From contig NZ_NEVT01000004.1 of the NCBI RefSeq assembly GCF_002261345.1, positions 62,001 through 126,000 on the forward strand: a stretch of DNA of 64,000 bases, given 5' to 3'. How positions within the stretch are numbered: the stretch's first letter is position 1; each line of letters opens with the position of its first letter. The notes beneath the pieces were generated by a model that made no database searches, was not told the DNA's origin, and worked only from the letters and a program-made list of their open reading frames with translations. The stretch comes from Bordetella genomosp. 2. GTDB lineage: Bacteria; Pseudomonadota; Gammaproteobacteria; Burkholderiales; Burkholderiaceae_B. Below are positions 1 to 8,366 of this stretch, one piece after another. The translations under genes were made by a program, and so were the position numbers.

Positions 1-21
1 GGTGTTTTCCGAGAGGAACCG

Positions 22-766
22 ATGATCGCGCTGACGCAGATCGACAAATTCTTCGGCGACCACCATGTACTGGACAAGGTCGACGTCGCCATCGCCGAAG
101 GCAGCGTCACCGCGCTGATCGGCCCGTCCGGCAGCGGCAAGAGCACGCTGCTGCGCTGCGTGAACCTGCTGGAGATCCCGGAGGGCGGCACACTGCAGCT
201 GGGCGACGAGACCGTGCGGTTCGACCCGCAGCGCAAGCCCGAGCGCGACGCCGTCCAGCGCGTGCGCAAGCAGACCGGCATGGTGTTCCAGAACTTCCAG
301 CTGTTCCCGCACCAGACCGTCATCGACAATGTCATGGAAGGCCTGGTCACGGTGCAGAAGTGGCCGCGGCCGCGTGCCCGCGAGCGCGCGCTGGAACTGC
401 TGGCCAAGGTCGGCATGCGCGACAAGGCCGACGCCTGGCCGCTCAATCTGTCCGGCGGGCAGCAGCAGCGCGTAGCCATTGCCCGCGCGCTGGCCCCCCT
501 CGCCGCGCGTGCTGCTGTGCGACGAGCCCACCTCGGCGCTCGACCCCGGCCTGGCGGCCGAAGTGGTCGAGGTGCTCAAGCAGCTGGCCAGCGAAGGCAT
601 GACCATGCTGATGGCCACCCACGACCTGCGCCTGGCCGCCGCCATCTCGCGCGAGGCGGTGTTCCTGCAGGAAGGCCGCGTGGTGGAATCCGGCCCCTCG
701 GCCGAACTGTTCAGCCGGCCGCGCGACGCGCGCACGGCGGCGTTCATTTCCACGCTGACGCAGTAG
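22..766 (+). pseudogene. Amino-acid ABC transporter ATPase, frameshifted
   Basis: This encodes the ATP-hydrolysing subunit of a polar-amino-acid-type ABC importer. The first frame carries Walker A (GPSGSGKST, residues about 34-42), a Q-loop (VFQNFQLFPH) and the signature [14 protein letters not shown], then becomes nonsense. The missing Walker B (VLLCDEPTSALD) and H-loop (MATHD) continue in the next frame up to the TAG at 764-766. The shift lies in a run of six C at 494-499; five C would restore one 247-residue protein of normal family length. An SD-like GAGAGGAA precedes the ATG. Permease and receptor partners would lie left of the window. It is either a true pseudogene, a phase-variable C-tract, or a homopolymer sequencing error. 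Confidence 0.85.
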
Positions 767-805
767 GCCGCGCGCCTGCCGCCGGACTCCCGCGCGAGGC
801 TCGCC

Positions 806-1813
806 TCAGTTCACCTGGGCGCCGGATTTCCGCACCAGATCCGACCACTTGGCGATCTCGGCCCGTTCGAAACCGGCCAGGTCGCGGGTGGACTCGCCGC
901 CCGGTTCAACGCCCTGCCCGGCCAGGCGCTCGAGCACCTGCGGATCGCCCAGGGCCTGCTGCGCCGCCTGGCGCAGCACGGCCAGCGCCGGTTCGGGCGT
1001 GGCGGCCGGCGCGTACAGCATGAACCAAGCCACCAGGTCGAAATCGCTGCCGGTCTGCTCGGCGATGCTGGGCACATCGGGCGCGGCGCTGCTGCGGCGG
1101 GCGCTGGATACTCCCAGGGCGCGCAGCTTGCCGGCCTGGATGTGCGGCAGTACCGCGGCGGGATGGTAGAACATGAACTGCACCTGGCCCGACATCACGT
1201 CGGACACGGCCAGCCCGCCCTCTTTGTAGGGCACGTGCAGCATTTCGCCGCCCAGCCGCGCCTTGAGCAATTCGCCGGCCAGGTGGCCGGACGTGCCGCT
1301 GCCGGCCGAGGCGAACGCCACGCCGGGCGCCTTGCCCGCGGCGGCGGCCAGGTCCTTGAGCGACTGGATGCCCGATCCGCTTCCGGTGACCAGGAAAGTC
1401 GGCGTCTGGCCCACGAACGCCACCGGCGCGAAGTCCTCCAGCGGGTCGTAGCCGGGATTCTTGTACAGGGCCTGGTTGATCGCGTGCGTGCCCACCGTGC
1501 CCATCACCAGCGTATAGCCATCGGGCTGGACCCGCGCCACCTGAGCCGTCCCGATGGTGCCGCCCCCGCCGGATTTGTTTTCCACCACCACTTGCTGGCC
1601 CAGCGGCTTGGCCATGGCCTCGGCCACGATGCGCGCGATGGTGTCGGTGGTGGTGCCCGGACCGAACGGCACCACCATGCGCACCGCACGCTCGGGGAAC
1701 GCGGCAGCCTGCGCGGCCACGGCCGGCAGCCCCAGCACGCCGGCCAACAATGCGGCGCCCAGCAATTTGCGGCGTGTCCGCCGGCCGTTGGAATGGTGAT
1801 CGAGCGGTTTCAT
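806..1813 (-). CDS. Bug/TctC-family periplasmic solute receptor
   Basis: This is a 335-residue tripartite-tricarboxylate receptor (Bug family) that binds small organic acids in the periplasm. It starts with a basic n-region containing RRTRRK, a hydrophobic stretch and an AQA cleavage site, followed by the family hallmark FPERAVRMVVPFGPGTTTD and later VVENKSGGGG and PDGYTL. The start at 1813 was chosen because GAGGAG lies just upstream and because longer versions lack a signal peptide. It is the last gene of a minus-strand unit with the citryl-CoA-lyase-like and CoA-transferase genes, so its ligand is probably the substrate of those enzymes. The ligand itself cannot be read from the sequence. 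Confidence 0.9.
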   Translation of the reverse strand: MKPLDHHSNGRRTRRKLLGAALLAGVLGLPAVAAQAAAFPERAVRMVVPFGPGTTTDTIARIVAEAMAKPLGQQVVVENKSGGGGTIGTAQVARVQPDGYTLVMGTVGTHAINQALYKNPGYDPLEDFAPVAFVGQTPTFLVTGSGSGIQSLKDLAAAAGKAPGVAFASAGSGTSGHLAGELLKARLGGEMLHVPYKEGGLAVSDVMSGQVQFMFYHPAAVLPHIQAGKLRALGVSSARRSSAAPDVPSIAEQTGSDFDLVAWFMLYAPAATPEPALAVLRQAAQQALGDPQVLERLAGQGVEPGGESTRDLAGFERAEIAKWSDLVRKSGAQVN

Positions 1814-1881
1814 GGTTGTCTCCTCGTTATGATGAGTATGTGCGGCGAGCCATGCCGGCGGCGCGCCGCGATTTGCAACGC

Positions 1882-2691
1882 CTACGGGCGCTGCGCGGCA
1901 AACCCCGGGGGCAGCGCGCCCTCGTATTGCACCGCGCGGCCGGCCTGGTACGACAGGGCGAACCCGATCGGCGCCTCCTGCTCTTCGGTCAGGTGCGCAA
2001 TGAGGCCGGCGGCGCGCGCCAGTATCGGCACGCCCTTGAGCGCGGCCAGGGGAAAGCCGATGCCCAGCAGCACGGCGGGGATCGCCGCCGAAACATTCAA
2101 CCGCAGGTCCTTGCCCACGACCTGCGGAATCACCGCCTCGACCGCCTCGGCGATGGCCACGTACTGCAGGCCGGCCGCGCTTGCGCGCGCCACCTCGAAC
2201 AGGCGCGCCACGCGCGGGTCGCGCTCCTTGTGCAGCGGGTGCCCGTAGCCTGGAATGGCGCGCCGGTCGGCCCGGTACTCGGCCACGACGGCGCGCGCCG
2301 CAGCGCCAATGTCGCCGCCGGGCCCGGCGCGCGTCTCGATCTCGTGGAACAGCCGCCCGGCCGTCTCGGACGCGCCCAGGATCACCGATCCGCACCCGAG
2401 GATGCCGGCGGCCACCGCGCCCTGCAGCGCATCCGGCGCGGCGGCCAGCGTCATGCGGCTGGCCTGCACGCTGGGCACCAGGCCATGCTCGGCGATCGCC
2501 ACCAGGGTGGCGTTCAGCACCGCGCTGGCGGCCGCATCCGGGCGGCGGCCCGTCACCAGCAAATAGAAATAGTCGCCAAACCCCATCTTGCCGATCAGGT
2601 CCTGGCACAGGTCCGCGCCGCGCACCACGATGGTGTGTTCGTCAGAAGTGCAGATCGAGGTGCGGGGCACCGTTTGTTTGCCGATTTTCAT
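1882..2691 (-). CDS. Citryl-CoA lyase-like protein (citrate synthase family)
   Basis: This is a short (269 aa) member of the citrate synthase superfamily. The histidine motif GYGHPLHKERDPR (His151) and the upstream EHGLVPSVQASR segment match the catalytic regions of citrate synthase and citryl-CoA lyase. The N-terminal domain of full citrate synthases (about 430 aa) is missing, which is usual for stand-alone citryl-CoA lyases. Such enzymes cleave a citrate-like CoA ester into acetyl-CoA and a keto acid. It sits between a family III CoA-transferase upstream and a Bug receptor downstream in the same direction, which suggests activation followed by cleavage of an imported acid. The substrate is not evident; condensation instead of cleavage remains possible. 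Confidence 0.85.
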   Translation of the reverse strand: MKIGKQTVPRTSICTSDEHTIVVRGADLCQDLIGKMGFGDYFYLLVTGRRPDAAASAVLNATLVAIAEHGLVPSVQASRMTLAAAPDALQGAVAAGILGCGSVILGASETAGRLFHEIETRAGPGGDIGAAARAVVAEYRADRRAIPGYGHPLHKERDPRVARLFEVARASAAGLQYVAIAEAVEAVIPQVVGKDLRLNVSAAIPAVLLGIGFPLAALKGVPILARAAGLIAHLTEEQEAPIGFALSYQAGRAVQYEGALPPGFAAQRP

Positions 2692-2733
2692 GAACTGCTC
2701 GCGGTCGTGAAATGGTGAAATGGACGGCCGGCG

Positions 2734-3876
2734 TCAAGCCCGGGCATTGCGCAGGGCCGCGCGAATCTCGTCGTTGTGTTCGCCCAGCACGGGCGGCGGC
2801 CGCACGTGCGTGGGACGCTGGCCGTCGAACGTCACCGGCGAGCGCACCGTCTTCCAGGGGCCGCGCTGCGGGTGCACGCCCTCGATCTCGATCTGCAGGT
2901 GACGGGCCTGGGGATCTTCCAGCGCTTCGCGCGTGTCGTACATGGGCGCGTGCGGCACGTCGCGCTCCTGCAGGCGGCGGCACCAGGTATCGCGCGGCTG
3001 GGTGGCGAAGACCTCGCCCAGCAGCTCGATCAGTTGCTCCTGGTGCGCGATGCGGCCTTCCCGCGTGGCAAAGCGCGCGTCGTCGAAGAGGCCGGGGCGC
3101 TCGATGGCGGCCGCCAGGCCGCGCCAGAACTTCTCGGGCGACGACATGTGCAGCGCGATCCACTTGCCGTCGGCGCAGCGCAAGGTGTACGACTGCGACA
3201 CGCGGGGCCGGCTGTACGGGCCCATGATCTCGCCTTCCGACAGGTAGTGGGTGAAGGCATCCAGGTTGAAGTGGCACATGGCTTCCAGCATGGACACCTC
3301 GACCCGCTTGCCCCGGCCGCTGCGGGCCCGTTCCACCAGCGCGCCGAGGATGCCGTAGGCCGCGTAGAAGCCGGTAAGGGCGTCGGCGATCGCCGGCCCC
3401 ACGACGCGCGGATTGGCGGGGTTGACCAGCAGGTTCAGGAAACCGCTGGCCGCCTGGGCCACCGTGTCATAGGCGGGCCGACCGGCGGCCGGGCCGGTCT
3501 GCCCGAACCCGCTGATGGCACAGTACACCAGGCCGGGATTCAGGTCGCGCAGGCGCGCCTCGCCGGCGCCGAGGCGTTCGGCGGTGCCGGGCCGGAAATT
3601 CTGGATATAGACGTCGGCGCTCTGGATCAGCGAATCGAATACCTGCGCGTCCGCCGGGTCCCGCGCATCGAGTTCGATGCTGCGCTTGTTGCGGTTGTAG
3701 GTCTGGTAGTGCGGGCTGTACAGCCCGCCCTTGAAGGCCCGGAACGGATCGCCGGTGCGGGGCTGTTCGACCTTGATCACGTCCGCGCCCAGGTCGGCCA
3801 GCAGCATGCCGGCGGCGGGCCCGGTAATGAAAGTGCCTTGCTCGATGACCCGGATGCCGTCCAGTACATTCCCCAT
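2734..3876 (-). CDS. Family III CoA-transferase (CaiB/BaiF)
   Basis: This 380-residue protein is a formyl-CoA-transferase-like enzyme that moves CoA between carboxylic acids. The N-terminal GIRVIEQGTFITGP, the GADVIKVEQP motif and the catalytic-type aspartate in IADALTGFYAAYG (Asp165) are present, and the length is normal for the family. The start at 3876 follows AAGGAG at good spacing; an upstream in-frame start at 3921 would add 15 residues with no ribosome site. It is the first gene of a three-gene minus-strand unit ending in the Bug receptor. The LysR gene at 3994 is divergent and is the likely regulator. Confidence 0.9.
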   Translation of the reverse strand: MGNVLDGIRVIEQGTFITGPAAGMLLADLGADVIKVEQPRTGDPFRAFKGGLYSPHYQTYNRNKRSIELDARDPADAQVFDSLIQSADVYIQNFRPGTAERLGAGEARLRDLNPGLVYCAISGFGQTGPAAGRPAYDTVAQAASGFLNLLVNPANPRVVGPAIADALTGFYAAYGILGALVERARSGRGKRVEVSMLEAMCHFNLDAFTHYLSEGEIMGPYSRPRVSQSYTLRCADGKWIALHMSSPEKFWRGLAAAIERPGLFDDARFATREGRIAHQEQLIELLGEVFATQPRDTWCRRLQERDVPHAPMYDTREALEDPQARHLQIEIEGVHPQRGPWKTVRSPVTFDGQRPTHVRPPPVLGEHNDEIRAALRNARA

Positions 3877-3950
3877 GGGAGCTCCTTGCTGCGGTTTCGG
3901 TACCGGCGTAAGACTAGCCATGGCGCAGGAAACATGGAAATGATTAATTT

Positions 3951-3963
3951 ATGGATTTACCAT
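3951..3963. promoter_or_regulatory. Candidate LysR-type binding dyad
   Basis: The AT-rich interval between the divergent CoA-transferase and LysR genes contains ATGG-N5-CCAT inside TATGGATTTACCATTG. The interval is clearly poorer in GC than the coding flanks. LysR regulators usually bind such a divergent promoter, but the dyad is short and its role is inferred from position only. Confidence 0.35.
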
Positions 3964-3993
3964 TGATGCTATCGATCATTAGGTGGACACACC

Positions 3994-4899
3994 ATGGAAC
4001 TGCGGCACCTGCGCTACTTCATCGCCCTGGCCGGCTCGTTGAATTTCACGCGCGCCGCCGAACGGGTGCACGTGACCCAGTCGACGCTGTCGCACCAGAT
4101 CCGCCAACTGGAAGACGAGATCGGCCAGCGCCTGTTCGACCGCGTCGGCAAGCGCGTCGTCATCACTGCCGCGGGCGAGACTTTCCTGGCTTATGCGGCG
4201 CGCGCGCTGCGCGAGGTCGACCAGGGCCTGAGCGAGCTCAAGCAGAACGCCGCCGCGATGACAGGCGAACTGCGCGTGGGCACCACTCACACCTTCAACC
4301 AGCGCTTCATTCCCGACTGCGTAGCGCGCTTCCTGCAGCGCCACGTCACGGTGAAAGTGATCATCGAAGAACTGGCGGCGGACCAGATTGCCGCGCGGCT
4401 GGAGGCGGGCCAGCTCGACCTGGGGGTGGCCTACCGGCCCGAATCGGCCAGCGGCCTGCAGTTCGAGCCCCTGTTCAACGAGGAACTGGTGCTGGTGGTC
4501 TCGGCTTCCCATCCGCTGGCGGCGCGCAAGCGCATCCGCATGATTGAGCTGCATCGCGAGCCCCTGGTGCTGCTACCGGCCAGCTTCTCCACCCGGCGGC
4601 TGCTGGACGAATGTTTCGCCGCCGCGGGCGCCGAACCCAACGTCGTGGCCGAGGCCAATACCATCGCCGCCATGCTGGGCATGGTGGCGCGCCTGCCCGT
4701 CGGCGCCATCGCGGCCCCCAGCGCCCTGGCCCCCGACCCCGCGCTGCGCCTGATACCCATGGAAAGCCCCACCCCCATGCGCACCCCGGGCCTGCTGCTG
4801 AACCGCGAGCAGCCCCAGACTCCGCCCGGCCGAGCCTTCGCCGCGCTGCTGCGCAAGCGGGCCATGCGCGCCCGGCAAGGCGCCGCCCGCGGCGCCTAG
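3994..4899 (+). CDS. LysR-family transcriptional regulator
   Basis: The N-terminus MELRHLRYFIALAGSLNFTR and the helix-turn-helix with TQSTLSHQIRQLE are typical of LysR activators, followed by a C-terminal effector-binding domain. Its 301 residues match the family norm. It is transcribed away from the CoA-transferase/lyase/Bug operon, with 117 bp between the two starts, so it most likely controls that operon in response to the imported acid or a metabolite of it. The effector is unknown. Confidence 0.9.
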   Translation: MELRHLRYFIALAGSLNFTRAAERVHVTQSTLSHQIRQLEDEIGQRLFDRVGKRVVITAAGETFLAYAARALREVDQGLSELKQNAAAMTGELRVGTTHTFNQRFIPDCVARFLQRHVTVKVIIEELAADQIAARLEAGQLDLGVAYRPESASGLQFEPLFNEELVLVVSASHPLAARKRIRMIELHREPLVLLPASFSTRRLLDECFAAAGAEPNVVAEANTIAAMLGMVARLPVGAIAAPSALAPDPALRLIPMESPTPMRTPGLLLNREQPQTPPGRAFAALLRKRAMRARQGAARGA

Positions 4900-4931
4900 C
4901 CGGCCTCCAGCGGACCTGAACCTGGCTCGAC

Positions 4932-5105
4932 TCATGCCTCGGGCTGGATAAGCCCTACCGTATTGCCATCATCTCCCTGCCTTGCGTCAACCAGTGTATT
5001 GCGGCAAAGGCACTCCTTACAGCGGAAATAGAATCCGTCCTCGTCCCGTTCGGCATTGATGGCCCCGGCCTTCGTTTCCGCGCCGCAATGTCTGCACATC
5101 CACAT
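4932..5105 (-). CDS. Small zinc-ribbon protein, function unknown
   Basis: This is a 57-residue protein with two cysteine pairs, CRHC near the N-terminus and CKECLC about 25 residues later, the layout of a rubredoxin-like zinc ribbon. The ATG at 5105 was chosen because GGAG lies six bases upstream; a GTG start at 5120 in the same frame has a poorer site. It lies at the left edge of a lower-GC patch of small genes. No function can be assigned. Confidence 0.6.
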   Translation of the reverse strand: MWMCRHCGAETKAGAINAERDEDGFYFRCKECLCRNTLVDARQGDDGNTVGLIQPEA

Positions 5106-5316
5106 CGCATTCTCCAACACCCTGAAGGCAGGAATAAGCGGCCATTGCCCGGCGTCACCCTGCTGTGCACCCGATCGTGCCGGCCGCCAAGGAACCCTTG
5201 TGCAGTGTATAACCCATCAAATGATTAATTGTTTCAATTGACCGCTAGGGAATCAGGCGCCGAGGGCGCACCGTGAAGAGGTGGCATCCAGCCACAACAA
5301 CCCAAGAGGTACCATC

Positions 5317-5478
5317 ATGACATTCCCTACCCGCTTCGCTGCTTCCGTCACTCCGGATGAAGCCGACAAGAAGCAAGCGCCCAGCCAGTCGCAAGAGCAA
5401 CAGACGCAACAGCAAAAAGACGATGCCGCGCGCAAGCAGGCCCAAAGCGATCCGAACAAGCAACGCACCCCTCAGTAA
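5317..5478 (+). CDS. Small Gln-rich hydrophilic protein
   Basis: This 53-residue protein is built almost entirely of charged and polar residues, with a Q-rich middle (QSQEQQTQQQKDDAARKQ) and no hydrophobic core, so it is probably disordered. AAGAGG precedes the ATG. Its base composition is lower in GC than the flanking metabolic genes. The family was not recognised. Confidence 0.5.
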   Translation: MTFPTRFAASVTPDEADKKQAPSQSQEQQTQQQKDDAARKQAQSDPNKQRTPQ

Positions 5479-5748
5479 CCCGAGGCCGAGTTAGCTGACC
5501 CAAGCCAACGTCGGTCTTGACTCCGGTCGCAGACCACAAACGACTCAGTACGCTTGAAGTCGAGCCGAGCGGCAACATGCCCGGCAAACACTGTGCGCTG
5601 GCTCATCGCTCGGACGCGGGAGCCGGCTGCAGAATGTTCTTCCCGGCCGCTCGACACGCCAAAGACATGGTGCCTGCAGACCAACTGTAATCGCCGACTC
5701 CACGCATGCCGCGGCCACGAGCATTTCCGCTCTTTCGAGGAGCACTCA

Positions 5749-6021
5749 ATGAATAACGACACGGATTCCAAGTCGCAAACAGGGGTCAAGGCACCGCTCC
5801 CCGTTTCGGCAGACGAATCGAATAACTCCCGCCACGAAAACAGCGAATCGCCGGGTGACGACAGCAATCGTTGGTTTGATTCGGTATGCTCGGCGACTAG
5901 ACATAGTCTGGGAAATGCCGCGGATGCATCTACCGACTTCGCGCGCGACAGTCCATGGAAAACGATGGGCATCTGTGTCGCAGCGGGCGTGGCGCTTGGT
6001 GTTCTGATCAGCCTGCGATAA
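5749..6021 (+). CDS. DUF883 (ElaB/YqjD-like) membrane-anchored protein
   Basis: This 90-residue protein ends in DFARDSPWKTMGICVAAGVALGVLISLR-type architecture: a PW motif, one glycine-rich transmembrane helix and a terminal arginine. That is the hallmark of the DUF883/ElaB/YqjD family, whose members sit in the inner membrane by a C-terminal anchor, some of them binding ribosomes in stationary phase. The acidic N-terminal half is less conserved. AGGAG seven bases upstream supports the ATG at 5749 over longer versions. No partner gene is obvious. Confidence 0.7.
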   Translation: MNNDTDSKSQTGVKAPLPVSADESNNSRHENSESPGDDSNRWFDSVCSATRHSLGNAADASTDFARDSPWKTMGICVAAGVALGVLISLR

Positions 6022-6097
6022 CCGTTTCCGAACCTCGGCCAGCCGCCGCCACTCTCATCCGTCGAGCACCACAATAACGAGAATCGACAGGGTCGCG

Positions 6098-6598
6098 TCA
6101 ATGAGGAAGTTGCCCGGCCTTGGCCTGCTCCGCCGCTTCGACAAATTTTTCGAGCGATGCTTCAATGCGCGGCAGAATGCCGGCCTGGTCGGTGGCGCCT
6201 ATCGCCTCGGTCGGGATTAGCGTCAATGGCCGTTGGCCGCGTTCACGGCAGACATAGGACACTTGCACCTGCCGATCCTCGCCAATAGTGATGCGAAAGC
6301 CGAATTGTGTCGTCACCTGAGATGGCAACATGTCGGCCACGTATGCGAAGCTCAATTCTGCACCGACGGATGAACTGTGGTCGTCGCGTATGCGGTGGAC
6401 TTCCGCCATGTAGCCGCCAGCCTTTGCCTCCGCCTTCTCGACTTCGAGATATTGGATGATCGTTTCGAGCAGAGCTCCGGCCTCCGCTTCCAGCGCCCTC
6501 AATGCCGCTTCGCGTCCGGCTTTGACGTCCTGCTCCGTTGCCTGGGCGGCAAGAAGCCGGCGATGCCGTTCTTCAATCCGCCGCTTGAACACACTCAT
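6098..6598 (-). CDS. Conserved-looking hypothetical protein, 166 aa
   Basis: The start at 6598 follows AGGAGG with ideal spacing, strong evidence that it is translated. The first 60 residues are rich in Arg, Glu and Ala and are predicted helical, possibly coiled coil (RRIEERHRRLLAAQ, ALRALEAEAGALLETIIQYLE). The rest looks like a mixed alpha/beta domain (FGFRITIGEDRQVQVSYVCRE). There is no signal peptide or membrane helix. The family was not recognised; it belongs to the small-gene patch between 4.9 and 7.4 kb. Confidence 0.6.
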   Translation of the reverse strand: MSVFKRRIEERHRRLLAAQATEQDVKAGREAALRALEAEAGALLETIIQYLEVEKAEAKAGGYMAEVHRIRDDHSSSVGAELSFAYVADMLPSQVTTQFGFRITIGEDRQVQVSYVCRERGQRPLTLIPTEAIGATDQAGILPRIEASLEKFVEAAEQAKAGQLPH

Positions 6599-6701
6599 AC
6601 CGCCCTCCTGTATTGCACTGCTTGTATCACCCGCTGCCGAATACCGCAGGCGTCTACACGGGAAATGCCATGAAAAACGGGTGGACGGCCTACAGGGCGA
6701 G

Positions 6702-6722
6702 AAAAAGCCCCCGAAGCGGGCT
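6702..6722 (-). terminator. Rho-independent terminator after the 6742 gene
   Basis: On the minus strand AGCCC and GGGCT form a stem around a GCTTCGG-type loop, followed by TTTT. It starts 20 bases after the stop codon of the minus-strand gene at 6742-7041, which supports that gene being real. Confidence 0.6.
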
Positions 6723-6741
6723 GTCGAACTTCACGAACCGT

Positions 6742-7041
6742 TCAACCCAGCTGCTGTACCAGTCGTGCTTCAACGGCCCGTTTCAGCCTGCCCAAGGTCT
6801 CAGCCGAATCGGGATCTTCCACGTCGATCAGCACGTCGGTCCAACTGTCGACGGGCCCCGCGCCAATTTGTTGGAAAAAGGGAGACTGGGGATCCACGGC
6901 CCAAACCCGGACGCTGTTCCCATCATCGACTCGGTCTTTGATCGCCCCGACGTACTTCACTCTCCGGAAGTCTCCAGTCGGGATCTGGTACTCCGTAATT
7001 ATTCGCTGCATGATCAGCCTCATCAGGAGTAAGTTGTTCAT
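6742..7041 (-). CDS. Hypothetical protein, about 99 aa
   Basis: This small, mostly acidic protein contains a mixed alpha/beta pattern (MQRIITEYQIPTGDFRRVKYVG, then VDSWTDVLIDVEDPDSAETL). Translation may start at 7041 or at an internal ATG ten codons downstream (MQRIITEY), which has TGAGG six bases upstream and is probably better. A terminator hairpin follows the stop. The family was not recognised. Codon use is less GC-biased than in the surrounding metabolic genes. Confidence 0.5.
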   Translation of the reverse strand: MNNLLLMRLIMQRIITEYQIPTGDFRRVKYVGAIKDRVDDGNSVRVWAVDPQSPFFQQIGAGPVDSWTDVLIDVEDPDSAETLGRLKRAVEARLVQQLG

Positions 7042-7149
7042 GATACGCCTGTGGTCGAGCGAAAGACCATCCGCCTGCCGGTTCAGACACCCGGCTTTCG
7101 CTGCTCCTGCAATCGAGCCTCGGGAAGAAAGGCCGGCCCCATCAGCAAA

Positions 7150-7332
7150 TCAGTGCAACAGATGGCTTATCAGTTCCCGTGCCGCCCGCCGAGCGGCTTC
7201 CTCAGTCTCGAATGGCTTTGTGGCTTGCTGTACAGGAACCCTTTCGCCAGTCGCCCGCGTCAGCCAAACCTTTACCCATGCGACGAATTGCCCCGCGCGG
7301 GTTCGCCGGACTTCGATTGTCTGGTTGTTCAT
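7150..7332 (-). CDS. Hypothetical protein, 60 aa
   Basis: This short basic protein (MNNQTIEVRRTRAGQFVAW start, ARRAARELISHLLH end) has a predicted beta-rich first half and one C-terminal helix. The start at 7332 lacks a convincing ribosome site. It lies in the lower-GC small-gene patch. It is included as a possible gene only. Confidence 0.35.
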   Translation of the reverse strand: MNNQTIEVRRTRAGQFVAWVKVWLTRATGERVPVQQATKPFETEEAARRAARELISHLLH

Positions 7333-7557
7333 CTTGACTGCCCCCAAGAACCTGAGCAAGCAGCAAGTCACGTGCCGGGGCCGCGGGCGCGCTCCTCAAG
7401 TGCAACAAGAAGGCGGCTTGATGGCGCGGTATCATCCCTATCCTGCCGGCGCGCCATCAAAATCAACCGCGCGGAATATGTAGCCAGATGGTAGCCAGCC
7501 GGCGAGAATCTGAGCAAACCGGCCGGAAACCCGAGAAATAAAGGCCCCGCCCACGAC

Positions 7558-8340
7558 ATGAAACTCGCCACCTGGAACATCAATTCCCTGAAAGTCCGCC
7601 TGCCGCAAGTCCTGGACTGGCTGGCCGCCAACCCCGTGGACGCCCTGTGCCTGCAGGAGCTGAAGCTGGCCGACGACAAGTTCCCGCTGGACGAGTTCAC
7701 GCGCATGGGCTACCACGCGGTGTGGGCCGGGCAGAAGACCTACAACGGCGTGGCCATCCTGTCGCGCGAGCCGGGTTCGGCCATGGTGCGCAACATTCCC
7801 GGCATGGATGATCCGCAGCAGCGGCTGCTGGCCGTGACCCTGCCCGCGCCGGGCGGCGACGTGCGGGTCATCTGCGCCTATTGCCCCAACGGCCAGTCGC
7901 TCGATTCCGACAAATACGTATACAAGCTGGACTGGTTCCGGCAACTGCGCGACTGGCTGGCCGAAGAGCTCAAGGCCTACCCCCGGCTGGCCCTGCTGGG
8001 CGACTACAACGTGGCGCCGGCCGACGAGGATGTGCACAACCCGGCCAAGTGGGTCGGCCAGGTGCTAGTGTCCGAGCCGGAGCGCGCCGCCTTCCGCGCC
8101 TTGCTCGACCTGGGCCTGACCGATTCGTTCCGCCAGTTCGACCAGCCGGAGAAATCCTTCAGCTGGTGGGACTACCGCCAGTTCGCCTTCCGCCGCAACG
8201 CCGGGCTGCGCATCGACCATATCCTGCTGTCCGAGCCGCTCGCCCAGCGCTGCGTGGCCTGCGTCATCGACAAGGCGCCCCGCTCCAACGAGCAGCCGTC
8301 CGACCATACCCCGGTGGTCGCCACTCTGGAACTGGGCTGA
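7558..8340 (+). CDS. xthA: Exodeoxyribonuclease III
   Basis: This 260-residue protein is an exonuclease III-type AP endonuclease that incises DNA at abasic sites and removes blocked 3' ends during base-excision repair in the cytoplasm. The EEP-fold signatures are complete: MKLATWNINSLKVRLPQVLDWL, the metal-binding glutamate in LCLQELK, GDYNVAPADEDVHNP, and the C-terminal SWWDYR and SDHTPVV with the catalytic Asp-His. The length fits the family. The MarR gene 26 bases downstream has no obvious functional link. Confidence 0.92.
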   Translation: MKLATWNINSLKVRLPQVLDWLAANPVDALCLQELKLADDKFPLDEFTRMGYHAVWAGQKTYNGVAILSREPGSAMVRNIPGMDDPQQRLLAVTLPAPGGDVRVICAYCPNGQSLDSDKYVYKLDWFRQLRDWLAEELKAYPRLALLGDYNVAPADEDVHNPAKWVGQVLVSEPERAAFRALLDLGLTDSFRQFDQPEKSFSWWDYRQFAFRRNAGLRIDHILLSEPLAQRCVACVIDKAPRSNEQPSDHTPVVATLELG

Positions 8341-8366
8341 GGCCGTTCCAGGCCGCCGGAACCGCC

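Noticed and set aside
1-21. End of an upstream permease gene
   Set aside because: Only 21 bases are available and no stop codon or motif can be read; nothing can be supported.
7480-7500. GTAGCCAG direct repeat as an attachment site
   Set aside because: Two eight-base copies a few bases apart with no integrase or tRNA end nearby; chance repetition is enough.
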